DNA from: Patescibacteria group bacterium
GTDB lineage: Bacteria > Patescibacteriota > Patescibacteriia > Veblenbacterales > UBA10138
Assembly (NCBI GenBank): GCA_003512705.1
Contig: DOPF01000081.1
Span: 1-13,862 of the forward strand
Direction: 5' to 3'
Length of the DNA stretch: 13,862 nt
Below are positions 7,874-13,862 of this stretch, one piece after another. The translations under genes were made by a program, and so were the position numbers. How positions within the stretch are numbered: the stretch's first letter is position 1; the number at the start of each line of letters is the position of its first letter. The notes below the pieces were generated by a model. The model had not been told where the DNA came from and searched no databases. It saw nothing but the letters and a program-made list of their open reading frames with translations.

Positions 7874-7909
7874 AATTGCCTTTTGTCCCGGCCGGGACAA
7901 AAGGCAATT
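7874..7909. repeat. Perfect 36-bp palindrome, GTCCCGGCCGGGAC family, copy 1
   Basis: The sequence is exactly self-complementary: arm AATTGCCTTTTG, core GTCCCGGCCGGGAC at 7885-7898, then CAAAAGGCAATT. It lies 26 bp beyond the 3' end of the minus-strand Cas2-like gene. Either strand gives a hairpin with a GGCC loop flanked by A/T rather than ending in a T-run, so a simple terminator is not the best reading. Confidence 0.85.
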
Positions 7910-7935
7910 CTCTGTTTCTGCTACCGATAAGCCCG

Positions 7936-8490
7936 CTACGATGCACGACGCGGGGGGTGCAAAAGGTGGTCGGCTTGATAAACGTTTACCCACTCGAATA
8001 GTTTTGTCTGTTGCACAAATTCAGCTACTGTCTGGTAGGTGTTGGTCTGGCTTAGCCATACACTCTGTTGTAACTTGCAAAACCCCCCTTGCTTTAAAAG
8101 TAATCGAAGCTGCTTGCGGGCCGCCGCCTGACTTTCCGGAACATCAAAAATAACCACGGTGTATCTACCGGGCGGATGTGGTTTGGCGAGTTTGAGGCGG
8201 TAAACTATAGTCGCCGCATGACCCTTGTTCGTGAGTGTAATAAGTAAGCGCTGGCCGACGCTACGGGCTGTTATGTATTTGCGGTATCTAAGTTGATTAA
8301 TGGTAGTTCGAAGTATTTGTTTCCGTCGAAGGCGCTTGAGTTCTGCCACGTACTCCTGCCCGCCGCGGCGCCAGGCACTACCATATCTTTGACCCACGGC
8401 AGTCGTTAGGTTGCCCAAGTCAACCGCCGTGTCGGCCAGACCAGCCAAGGTCAGTAAGATCATTTTAGTAAGCGGTATTGATTTCACCAT
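7936..8490 (-). CDS. HTH plus Cas2-like domain protein (PaaX-like), possible DNA-binding partner of flanking palindromes
   Basis: A 184-residue basic protein on the minus strand, the only gene in that direction. Residues about 5-95 look like a winged-helix region: LTKMILLTLAGLADTAVDLG, then ELKRLRRKQILRTTINQLRYRKYI and an ITLTNKGHAAT hairpin. Residues 108-175 match the Cas2-like ferredoxin fold found in PaaX regulators and in many CPR proteins annotated as Cas2: RYTVVIFDVPESQAAARKQL with Asp116 at the Cas2 acidic position, then LLKQGGFCKLQQSVWLS. No CRISPR repeat, cas1 or other cas gene is near, so adaptation is unlikely; a DNA-binding regulator or REP-associated type protein is more plausible. 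Palindromes with the same 14-bp core lie on both sides (7874-7909 and 8512-8553). The start could also be Met10 (8463). Whether it has nuclease activity is unknown. Confidence 0.75.
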   Translation of the reverse strand: MVKSIPLTKMILLTLAGLADTAVDLGNLTTAVGQRYGSAWRRGGQEYVAELKRLRRKQILRTTINQLRYRKYITARSVGQRLLITLTNKGHAATIVYRLKLAKPHPPGRYTVVIFDVPESQAAARKQLRLLLKQGGFCKLQQSVWLSQTNTYQTVAEFVQQTKLFEWVNVYQADHLLHPPRRAS

Positions 8491-8511
8491 AACCTAACAC
8501 TACCATATAAT

Positions 8512-8553
8512 TGTGATTGAATAAAGTCCCGGCCGGGACAAAAGGCAATCACA
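8512..8553. repeat. Palindrome of the GTCCCGGCCGGGAC family, copy 2, left arm partly decayed
   Basis: The outer arms TGTGATTG (8512-8519) and CAATCACA (8546-8553) pair exactly, and the core is at 8526-8539. Between them the right half has CAAAAGGCAATC as in copy 1, while the left half reads AATAAA in place of CCTTTT. It lies 21 bp upstream of the minus-strand Cas2-like start codon, so it is placed where an operator for that gene could be. Confidence 0.8.
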
Positions 8554-8640
8554 GTCGTTTGCCCGGTTATTTAGACGAGGTTAACTGAACATAGTTGCCC
8601 GTCCCTTTTCAAGGTCAATTTTTTTGGTTAAACTTACACT

Positions 8641-8925
8641 ATGGCTGTGAGTAACCAAGAAATAGAACATTTAGCTGAATTAGCCCGATTAAATTTAACA
8701 GCCGATGAAGTCAGTCGCCTGTCTCATGAGCTGGGTGAAATTTTAAAGTACGTAGATAAAATAAAAGAAGTGGCTGATCAGCTAAAAAATCCGAGCAAAA
8801 CTGCGGCTGACAACCATTGGCGAGCCGACGAGGTTAAGCCTTTCACTAAAGCTCGGGAACTAATTAACCGCGCGCCGAGGCTTAAGAAAAATTTATTGGT
8901 GGTACCGCCGGTGTTTGAAGATTAA
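8641..8925 (+). CDS. gatC: Asp/Glu-tRNA amidotransferase subunit C
   Basis: The small subunit that holds GatA and GatB together in the amidotransferase that turns Glu-tRNA(Gln) and Asp-tRNA(Asn) into Gln- and Asn-tRNA. The 94 residues match the family: an N-terminal helix EIEHLAELARLNLTADEVSRL, LGEILKYVDKIKEV with the typical spacing, then a middle stretch with WRADEV, and an end LKKNLLVVPPVFED where the 'VP.V' motif closes the family. The ATG at 8641 gives the normal N-terminus; no ribosome site is seen in the T-rich sequence before it. gatA follows after a 195-bp spacer. Confidence 0.92.
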   Translation: MAVSNQEIEHLAELARLNLTADEVSRLSHELGEILKYVDKIKEVADQLKNPSKTAADNHWRADEVKPFTKARELINRAPRLKKNLLVVPPVFED

Positions 8926-8939
8926 TTAACTAAGCTTAC

Positions 8940-9101
8940 AGTTCACAGTTGACAGCTTACAGTTTATTGTCAGGAATAGACCAGGGCGTAAATTGTGTTG
9001 TACCACCCTACCCCTCGGCCATGAGCTCCCGCTCGGGCCTCGGGGCCTCAAACGGCGAGGCCGAATGGCGGGTGGTGTCCCGCCGGGACAAACTGTGAAC
9101 T
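8940..9101. repeat. Structured spacer between gatC and gatA with terminal inverted repeats
   Basis: AGTTCACAGTT (8940-8950) and AACTGTGAACT (9091-9101) are exact inverse complements that bound the spacer. Inside, a GC-rich part has TCGGCC (9014-9019) opposite GGCCGA (9059-9064) and CCACCC opposite GGGTGG, giving a long imperfect hairpin. At 9077-9089 there is GTCCCGCCGGGAC, the palindrome core with one G missing. It looks like a small repeat insertion. The exact nature is unknown to me. Confidence 0.6.
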
Positions 9102-9120
9102 AATAACTAATTACCAAAGT

Positions 9121-10569
9121 ATGTCGCTGACCGAGTTATCAATTCAGGAATTACAAGCGGGCTACCAAAAGCGTGATTTTACAGTAAGCGAGGTGGTGGC
9201 TGAGTATTTAAAACAAATTGACTCGCACGATAAAGAATTGGGCGCGTATTTGTCGGTATGGCGAGACGAAGCCGCGGCCGCGGCCCGGGAATTAGATAAA
9301 AAAATTATTGGCGGTCTGGAACCGACTGGGTTAGTAGGTGTGCCGATGGCGGTTAAAGACGTGCTTACCACCGAGCAAGGTGTTACCACGGCCGGTTCAA
9401 AAATGCTGGCTCATTACCGCGCGCCTTATAACGCCACGGCCGTGGATAAACTTATTCAGGCGGGAGTAATTGTTTTAGGCAAAACCAATTGTGATGAATT
9501 TGCCATGGGTTCATCAGGTGAAAATTCAGCTTTCTTTCCAACCAAAAATCCTTGGAACAAAACTAAAGTGCCCGGCGGTTCATCTTCGGGCTCGGCCGTG
9601 GCGGTGGCGGCTCGCCTGTGCCGCGCGGCTTTGGGCACCGACACTGGTGGTTCGATTAGGCAGCCCGCTAGTTTTAGTGGTGTGGTCGGCTTAAAACCAA
9701 CTTATGGCCGAGTATCTCGTTATGGACTTATTGCCATGACATCGTCACTTGATCAAGTTGGCCCATTATCAGCAACAGTTGCCGAGGCGGCGACAGTGCT
9801 AAAGGCCATTGCCGGTCTAGACTTTAAAGACGCTACCAGCCGTAATAAAACCGTGCCCGATTACAATGACAAGCTGAATCATTCGCTTAAAGGTTTAACC
9901 GTCGGTCTGCCGCAGGAATTTTTTGGCAAAGGATTATCACGCGGTTCTAAGCAAGTATTGGAAAAAGCCACGCAAACGCTAGGGGAGTTGGGTCTTAAAA
10001 TTAAGCATGTTAATTTACCCAAATCCGTTTACGGGTTGGCGGCTTATTACATTATTGCGCCATCGGAAATTAGCGCCAATATGGCGCGTTTTGATGGCCT
10101 GCGTTTTGGTGAAAGTACCGAAGACCGAAAATTGTTTAATCATTACCTAAATACGCGCGGGCGCTGGTTGGGCAAAGAAGTAAAACGCCGAATTATTTTA
10201 GGCACTTATGTCTTATCAGCCGGTTATTACGATGCCTACTACCGCCAGGCAGTGAAGGTTCGACAATTAATAAATCAGGAATTTTCCAATATTTTTAAAG
10301 AGGTAGATATATTAGCTTGTCCCACCACCCCGACGGTGGCATTTTCGTTGGGTGAAAAAACCGCCGACCCGATGGCGATGTATTTAGCCGATGTAAATAC
10401 CGTGCCGGTAAATATTGCTGGGCTGCCAGCCATATCCGTGCCGGCTGGTCTTTACGACGGTTTGCCGGTGGGCTTGCAGCTTATCGGTGCGCCGTGGGAA
10501 GAAGTAAAGATACTGCAAGTTGCGCACCAGTTTGAGCGCGCCCGTGGCCCTTGGCATTTACCAGCATAA
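9121..10569 (+). CDS. gatA: Asp/Glu-tRNA amidotransferase subunit A
   Basis: The amidase subunit, which releases ammonia from glutamine and passes it to GatB for transamidation of misacylated Glu-tRNA(Gln) or Asp-tRNA(Asn). The 482 residues are full length. The amidase-signature triad is visible: Lys79 in GVPMAVKDVL, the cis-Ser154 in PGGSSSGS, and Ser178 in DTGGSIRQP. FDE-type conserved parts such as KTNCDEFAMGSSGENS (121-136) and VGLKPTYGRVSRYGLIA are also intact, as is the C-terminal GLPVGLQLIGAPW. Start ATG 9121 follows the structured spacer after gatC. A gatB gene does not follow; the next gene is a DsbA-like protein, so gatB must lie elsewhere if the complex is complete. Confidence 0.96.
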   Translation: MSLTELSIQELQAGYQKRDFTVSEVVAEYLKQIDSHDKELGAYLSVWRDEAAAAARELDKKIIGGLEPTGLVGVPMAVKDVLTTEQGVTTAGSKMLAHYRAPYNATAVDKLIQAGVIVLGKTNCDEFAMGSSGENSAFFPTKNPWNKTKVPGGSSSGSAVAVAARLCRAALGTDTGGSIRQPASFSGVVGLKPTYGRVSRYGLIAMTSSLDQVGPLSATVAEAATVLKAIAGLDFKDATSRNKTVPDYNDKLNHSLKGLTVGLPQEFFGKGLSRGSKQVLEKATQTLGELGLKIKHVNLPKSVYGLAAYYIIAPSEISANMARFDGLRFGESTEDRKLFNHYLNTRGRWLGKEVKRRIILGTYVLSAGYYDAYYRQAVKVRQLINQEFSNIFKEVDILACPTTPTVAFSLGEKTADPMAMYLADVNTVPVNIAGLPAISVPAGLYDGLPVGLQLIGAPWEEVKILQVAHQFERARGPWHLPA

Positions 10570-10585
10570 ATAGTTTAGCCGCGGA

Positions 10586-10614
10586 TTGGTTTATTAAAAC
10601 GCCTAAGCTACAAT
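10586..10614 (+). promoter_or_regulatory. Candidate promoter giving a leaderless dsbA-like transcript
   Basis: TTGGTT (10586-10591) and TACAAT (10609-10614) are 17 bp apart. The start codon ATG at 10621 begins 7 bp after the -10 box, where transcription would start, so the mRNA would be leaderless. This fits the absence of a ribosome site. Confidence 0.5.
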
Positions 10615-10620
10615 AAAATT

Positions 10621-11340
10621 ATGGATACCGTAGCACCAGAGCTATTACCTATAAAAAAACCGTGGTATAAGCAGTGGTGGTTTATTGTGTTGGTTATTAT
10701 ACTGGGGTTGTGGCTTGTTTTACCCTGGTTCTTACAATTATTTGGCTATCAACCCCCGGCCAGTAATGGTTTTACAGCCTTGCCGGGAGCTACGGGTGAG
10801 CCTACCCAAGTTGTAAATATGGTAACAGTTGATGATCCGCAAATCGGTTTTTCAGCCGCCCCTGTAACCATAGTAGAATTTGGTGATTTTGAATGTCCAT
10901 TTTGCAAACAAGAAGCCCCGGTGTTAAAACAGTTGTTATCAAACTATCCGGACACCATAAAAATAATTTTTAGGGATTTTCCAGTTCCCGCTATTCACGT
11001 CAATGCCATATCGGCCGCCGTGGCTGCTAATTGCGCGGCCAATCAAGGTAAATTTTGGGAGTTTCACGACGGGTTATATGCCGGTCAAGATAATTTAGGG
11101 TTAAGCCTTTATAACAGTCTAGCGCAAAGTTTAAAGCTAAACACTGCCGCGTTTTCATCTTGCCTTAACTCTAGTGCCGTGGTGGCGGAAATAGAGCAAG
11201 ATTTCACCGACGGGGTGTCGGCGGGTGTTAGGGGTACGCCGACCTTTTTTGTGAACGGACATAAAATTGAAGGTGCCATACCCTATGATGTATGGGTACA
11301 AATTATCACCGCCGCCGTAGCGGAAAAATTTAGTAACTAA
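10621..11340 (+). CDS. Membrane-anchored DsbA-like thioredoxin-fold protein (CPFC)
   Basis: A 239-residue thiol-disulfide oxidoreductase expected outside the membrane. A cytoplasmic N-terminal stretch with positively charged residues (KKPWYKQ) precedes one TM helix at about 19-41. A linker leads to the DsbA/thioredoxin_4-type domain: PVTIVEFGDFECPFCKQEAP with active-site Cys92 and Cys95, a helical insertion with CAANQGKFWEFHDGLYA, and the cis-Pro loop RGTPTFFVNG with Pro207. Cys138 and Cys181 make a second pair also seen in related proteins. It probably makes or shuffles disulfides in exported proteins. It is the first of three paralogs in the window, with a flavoprotein reductase gene between this one and the other two. 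It may be read from a leaderless transcript. Confidence 0.88.
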   Translation: MDTVAPELLPIKKPWYKQWWFIVLVIILGLWLVLPWFLQLFGYQPPASNGFTALPGATGEPTQVVNMVTVDDPQIGFSAAPVTIVEFGDFECPFCKQEAPVLKQLLSNYPDTIKIIFRDFPVPAIHVNAISAAVAANCAANQGKFWEFHDGLYAGQDNLGLSLYNSLAQSLKLNTAAFSSCLNSSAVVAEIEQDFTDGVSAGVRGTPTFFVNGHKIEGAIPYDVWVQIITAAVAEKFSN

Positions 11341-11347
11341 CTTATCT

Positions 11348-11385
11348 TGATTGCTTTTTGTCCCGGCCGGGACAAAAAGCAATCA
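11348..11385. repeat. Perfect 38-bp palindrome, GTCCCGGCCGGGAC family, copy 3
   Basis: Arms TGATTGCTTTTT and AAAAAGCAATCA are exact inverses around the core GTCCCGGCCGGGAC (11360-11373). Compared with copy 1, two base pairs change on both sides together (C-G to T-A and A-T to G-C), so the fold is kept. It fills the gap between the DsbA-like gene and the reductase gene. Confidence 0.85.
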
Positions 11386-11402
11386 TAGGTCAAAATCATC
11401 CA

Positions 11403-12359
11403 ATGAAATTATTTTATGAACTAATTATTATAGGTGGTGGGCCGGCGGGGATGACGGCGGCTATTTACGCTTGCCGCCGCGGCATTGATACCTTGTTAAT
11501 CGGCCACATCATGGGCGGGCAAACCGCCTGGTCAGCTGATATTGAAAATTATTTGGGTTTTAATATGATTACGGGGCCGGAGTTAACCGCTAAATTTTTT
11601 CAGCATGTAAAAAAATTTGACGACGATAACGCCGATTTTAATTTAGAAGTAATCGACGGCGGCGAGGTAACTAAATTAACCAAACAACCTAACCAATTTT
11701 TGGTTGAACTTAAAGATGGGCAACACACCTTAGCTTTAAGCGTTGTTATTACCTCGGGTAAAAATCCCCGGATGTTAAAAATTCCCGGCGAGGACAAGTT
11801 ATTAGGCAAAGGTGTTACTTTTTGCGCCACTTGCGACGCGCCGCTTTATCGGGGCAAGGAGGTGGCGGTAATTGGTGGCGGTAATTCGGCCCTGGACGCC
11901 AGCCTACAGCTAATTAAAATCGCCAAGTTTGTGCATCTGGTTACGATAAATCCTAAACTCGAGGGCGAGCAGGTAATGATAGATAAAGTCTTAGCTTCAG
12001 CCAAAGTTAAAGTTTATTACCATACTGAAACTTTATCTATTGCCGGCGATAAAGTGGTTAATGGTATGGTGGTTAAAAATAAGCAGACCGGCCAACAGGA
12101 AAAACTGGTAGTGCAGGGGGTGTTTGAAGAAATTGGCTCGGTACCAGCCGTGGATTTTTGTAAAGATCTAGTTAAGCTAAATCAATATAACGAAATTAAA
12201 GTGGACAGCCATATGCGTACCAATGTGCCTGGTATTTTTGCCGCCGGCGACGTAACCCCAGTGCCGTTTAAGCAAATTATCGTGGCGGCCGGCGAGGGGT
12301 GCAAAGCGGCGCTAGAGGCGCATAATTATTTGGCTCGGCTTAAAACTGTCAAAGGTTAG
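11403..12359 (+). CDS. Thioredoxin-reductase-like / AhpF-like FAD disulfide reductase
   Basis: A 318-residue FAD flavoprotein that passes electrons from a pyridine nucleotide to a CxxC pair and on to a thioredoxin-like partner. It has the N-terminal FAD motif GGGPAG (11-16), the redox pair CATC (141-144), the nucleotide motif GGGNSA (158-163) and the C-terminal FAD segment IFAAGDV (278-284). The usual NADPH-binding HRRxxxR of TrxB is missing: after the second Rossmann strand it reads TINPKLEGEQVMIDK, closest to the NADH-using AhpF core. It may therefore use NADH or another donor. I chose the ATG at 11403; the earlier TTG at 11358 reads through the palindrome. No ribosome site is seen. The neighbours are three DsbA-like genes, but it is cytoplasmic and would not reduce them directly without a transmembrane carrier. 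Confidence 0.88.
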   Translation: MKLFYELIIIGGGPAGMTAAIYACRRGIDTLLIGHIMGGQTAWSADIENYLGFNMITGPELTAKFFQHVKKFDDDNADFNLEVIDGGEVTKLTKQPNQFLVELKDGQHTLALSVVITSGKNPRMLKIPGEDKLLGKGVTFCATCDAPLYRGKEVAVIGGGNSALDASLQLIKIAKFVHLVTINPKLEGEQVMIDKVLASAKVKVYYHTETLSIAGDKVVNGMVVKNKQTGQQEKLVVQGVFEEIGSVPAVDFCKDLVKLNQYNEIKVDSHMRTNVPGIFAAGDVTPVPFKQIIVAAGEGCKAALEAHNYLARLKTVKG

Positions 12360-12385
12360 ACACACCTTAGCTAGCGTGTTATACT
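12356..12385 (+). promoter_or_regulatory. Promoter of the two-gene dsbA-like operon
   Basis: TTAGAC (12356-12361), overlapping the reductase gene's stop codon, is 18 bp from TATACT (12380-12385) with an extended -10 TGT (12377-12379). The 10-mer GTGTTATACT is identical to that of the pilin promoter at 194-203. The leader to the ATG at 12418 is about 25 nt. Confidence 0.6.
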
Positions 12386-12417
12386 GTTACTATTGTTTTA
12401 ATTATTAAAAAATTCTT

Positions 12418-13173
12418 ATGTACGAATCACCAACAAAAACCAAAGTCGGATTTTTAGAAGGCAGTACCCCACAAATGGGGTTTGTATTTGGTTTGGTCAC
12501 GGGCGTGGCTATAGTCAGTTTAGTCGGCTGGTTTTTAACCACCTCGTCAGGGCTATCGTTTACAGCTAAACCAACCGCTGCTACCCCCACCGTCACCGAA
12601 ACGCCTACCCCCAACACCCCCGCCCCGCCCCTGGCTAACATTGATGTTAAAGAAGATGATTATATTCGGGGCAATGCTAACGCACCTGTGACATTAATAG
12701 AGTATTCTGATTTGGAATGTCCTTATTGTAAGAGTTTTCACCCGGCCATGGAGCAGTTATTGCAGGAGTATGACGGACAAGTTAGGTGGGTTTATAGGCA
12801 TTTTCCGTTATCGTTCCACGCTAATGCCCAAAAAGAAGCTGAAGCCGCCGAGTGTATTGGTAAATTAGGCGGTAGTGACAAATTTTGGCAGTTTGTAGAT
12901 ACAATTTTTGAGCGCACGACTTCTAATGGTTATGGTTTTGCCTTAGATAAATTACCAAGCTTAGCGGCCGAGATAGGCGTATCGCAGAGTCAATTTACAT
13001 CCTGCCTAGATAGTGGCGAATTTGCGGCTAAAGTGCAAAACGATTTAGCCGAAGGGTCGGCTTATGGAGTCGGCGGCACGCCGAGTACATTTGTAAACGG
13101 GCGCATGGTGGAAGGCGCCGTGCCCTACGAGCAATTAAAGCAAATTGTTGATCAAGTATTAAGCGGAGCTTAA
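12418..13173 (+). CDS. Membrane-anchored DsbA-like thioredoxin-fold protein (CPYC)
   Basis: A 251-residue oxidoreductase with one TM helix (about 21-41), then a Thr/Pro-rich linker (about 50-72, TPTVTETPTPNTPAPP) that would hold the domain away from the membrane. The catalytic domain has VTLIEYSDLECPYCKSF with Cys101 and Cys104, a family-typical segment RHFPLSFHANAQKEAEAAEC, FWQFVDTIFE, a partner pair Cys146 and Cys196, and the cis-Pro loop GGTPSTFVNG (Pro222). It closely resembles the other two in architecture, with the longest linker. It has its own promoter, and the next paralog follows after 3 bp, so the two form one operon. The role is inferred as disulfide formation or isomerisation in exported proteins. 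Confidence 0.88.
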   Translation: MYESPTKTKVGFLEGSTPQMGFVFGLVTGVAIVSLVGWFLTTSSGLSFTAKPTAATPTVTETPTPNTPAPPLANIDVKEDDYIRGNANAPVTLIEYSDLECPYCKSFHPAMEQLLQEYDGQVRWVYRHFPLSFHANAQKEAEAAECIGKLGGSDKFWQFVDTIFERTTSNGYGFALDKLPSLAAEIGVSQSQFTSCLDSGEFAAKVQNDLAEGSAYGVGGTPSTFVNGRMVEGAVPYEQLKQIVDQVLSGA

Positions 13174-13176
13174 AAT

Positions 13177-13782
13177 ATGAAGAAAAGTGCAATTGTCGGA
13201 TGGATAATAAGTATTGTGGTAGTGGTTGGTATCGGTTGGCTAATATGGCAGCAACAAGCCAATATTCCCGACTATAATGGAATGGCCGGTCCGCGGCCCG
13301 TAAAGGGCAATGCGGCAGCCACTATAGTGGTGGAAGAATTTTCTGATTTTCAATGCCCGGCGTGTAAGTCGGCCCAGCCAACAGCCGAAGACGTTATTAA
13401 CACCTTTGGCGATAAAATTGCTTTTTACTATAAGCATTTTCCTTTGACAGCTATTCACCCCTTTGCTTTTCGGGCCGCGTTGGCAGCGGAATGCGCCAAC
13501 GACCAAGGCAAGTTTTGGGAATATCACGATGTGTTATTTCAAAATCAGCCCAACTTTTCTGAAGATGAGTTAGTAAGGTATGCCGGCGATTTGGGTTTAG
13601 ATGGCACTTCATTTTCGGCCTGTGTAGAGTCACGGGCGCGGCAGGACGTGGTGCGGGCCGATATGCGCGAAGGTGACAATCGCAACATTAGCGGCACCCC
13701 CACTTTTTTTGTGAATGGTGAAGCAGTGGCCGATTGGACGCAGCTAAAATCGGTTATTCAGGGCAAGTTGATAGGGGGATAA
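13177..13782 (+). CDS. Membrane-anchored DsbA-like thioredoxin-fold protein (CPAC)
   Basis: A 201-residue oxidoreductase, the shortest of the three, with a TM helix or uncleaved signal at about 6-24 and almost no linker. The active site is EEFSDFQCPACKSAQP (Cys60, Cys63), followed by KHFPLTAIHPFAFRAALAAEC, FWEYHDVLF and the cis-Pro loop SGTPTFFVNG (Pro175). The second pair Cys106 and Cys149 is also present. The dipeptide between the active-site cysteines is Pro-Ala, whereas the other two have Pro-Phe and Pro-Tyr, so the redox potential may differ. A GGAG (13165-13168) inside the end of the preceding gene is a likely ribosome site, and only 3 bp separate the two genes, so they are co-translated from one message. 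Confidence 0.88.
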   Translation: MKKSAIVGWIISIVVVVGIGWLIWQQQANIPDYNGMAGPRPVKGNAAATIVVEEFSDFQCPACKSAQPTAEDVINTFGDKIAFYYKHFPLTAIHPFAFRAALAAECANDQGKFWEYHDVLFQNQPNFSEDELVRYAGDLGLDGTSFSACVESRARQDVVRADMREGDNRNISGTPTFFVNGEAVADWTQLKSVIQGKLIGG

Positions 13783-13790
13783 ACTTTGAA

Positions 13791-13862
13791 GTTCAAATGT
13801 CAAAGCTCAAATGTCAAAATTATTAGATTTCTGATTTTGGGCTTGATTTGACATTTGGATTT
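13791..13862. repeat. AT-rich intergenic repeat running into the window end
   Basis: TTCAAATGTCAAAGCTCAAAT (13792-13812) is identical to 3981-4001, and the facing right arm includes GGGCTTGATTTGACATTTGG (from 13839). It is the start of another unit of the AT-rich inverted-repeat family, cut by the window edge. Confidence 0.7.

Noticed and set aside
7874..7909. Bidirectional intrinsic terminator
   Set aside because: The GC core is followed by A-runs, not T-runs, on both strands, and copies also occur upstream of genes; termination cannot be excluded but is not the best reading.
7936..8490. CRISPR-Cas adaptation locus suggested by the Cas2-like domain
   Set aside because: No direct-repeat array, cas1 or effector is in the window, and the protein has an added HTH-like half as in PaaX-type regulators.
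9000..9090. tRNA or other structured RNA gene between gatC and gatA
   Set aside because: On neither strand could I fit D, anticodon and T arms; the stems are better explained by inverted repeats.
11358..11402. TTG start adding fifteen residues to the reductase
   Set aside because: The extension is translated palindrome; the ATG at 11403 gives the normal N-terminus before the FAD motif.

Overview
The window looks like a chromosomal piece of a Candidatus Patescibacteria (CPR) bacterium, probably of the Parcubacteria side. This is inferred from style rather than from a marker gene: small compact genes, moderate GC, Shine-Dalgarno sites missing in front of most genes, a stand-alone S23-type four-helix-bundle gene, an HTH-plus-Cas2-like gene, single-TM DsbA-like proteins, and intergenic spaces filled with AT-rich inverted repeats. 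The sequence reads with the standard bacterial code; TGA is a stop at the end of the four-helix-bundle gene.

Region 1 (1-5724) is a type IV pilus/pseudopilus locus on the + strand: a major-pilin-like gene (259-744) with a very good promoter and its own terminator, a 547-bp gap holding a GTCATTGCGAG-type repeat and a palindrome, prepilin peptidase pilD (1292-2134), a four-helix-bundle gene (2266-2631), and a minor-pilin set in FimT, PilV, PilW, PilX order (2705-5724). The peptidase would process the pilins. A GTCATTGCGAG-type repeat lies in frame inside pilD. AT-rich inverted repeats punctuate nearly every gene junction.

Region 2 (5794-8553) holds the NAD-dependent DNA ligase ligA, whose start codon lies at the foot of a long AT hairpin. 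It is followed by a minus-strand HTH/Cas2-like (PaaX-like) gene at 7936-8490. That gene has a palindrome with core GTCCCGGCCGGGAC on each side; another perfect copy lies in front of the reductase gene at 11403 and a decayed copy between gatC and gatA. This gene-plus-palindrome arrangement is the best candidate in the window for an undescribed system.

Region 3 (8641-10569) encodes GatC and GatA of the Asp/Glu-tRNA amidotransferase, separated by a 195-bp structured spacer; gatB is not in the window.

Region 4 (10621-13782) is a thiol-redox cluster: three membrane-anchored DsbA-like proteins with CPFC, CPYC and CPAC active sites, and a thioredoxin-reductase-like/AhpF-like flavoprotein that lacks the usual NADPH-binding basic motif. 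All five pilin-like proteins of region 1 carry an even number of cysteines (4, 2, 2, 2, 6), which fits disulfide-bonded pilins oxidised by exported DsbA-like proteins. This link between regions 1 and 4 is an inference.
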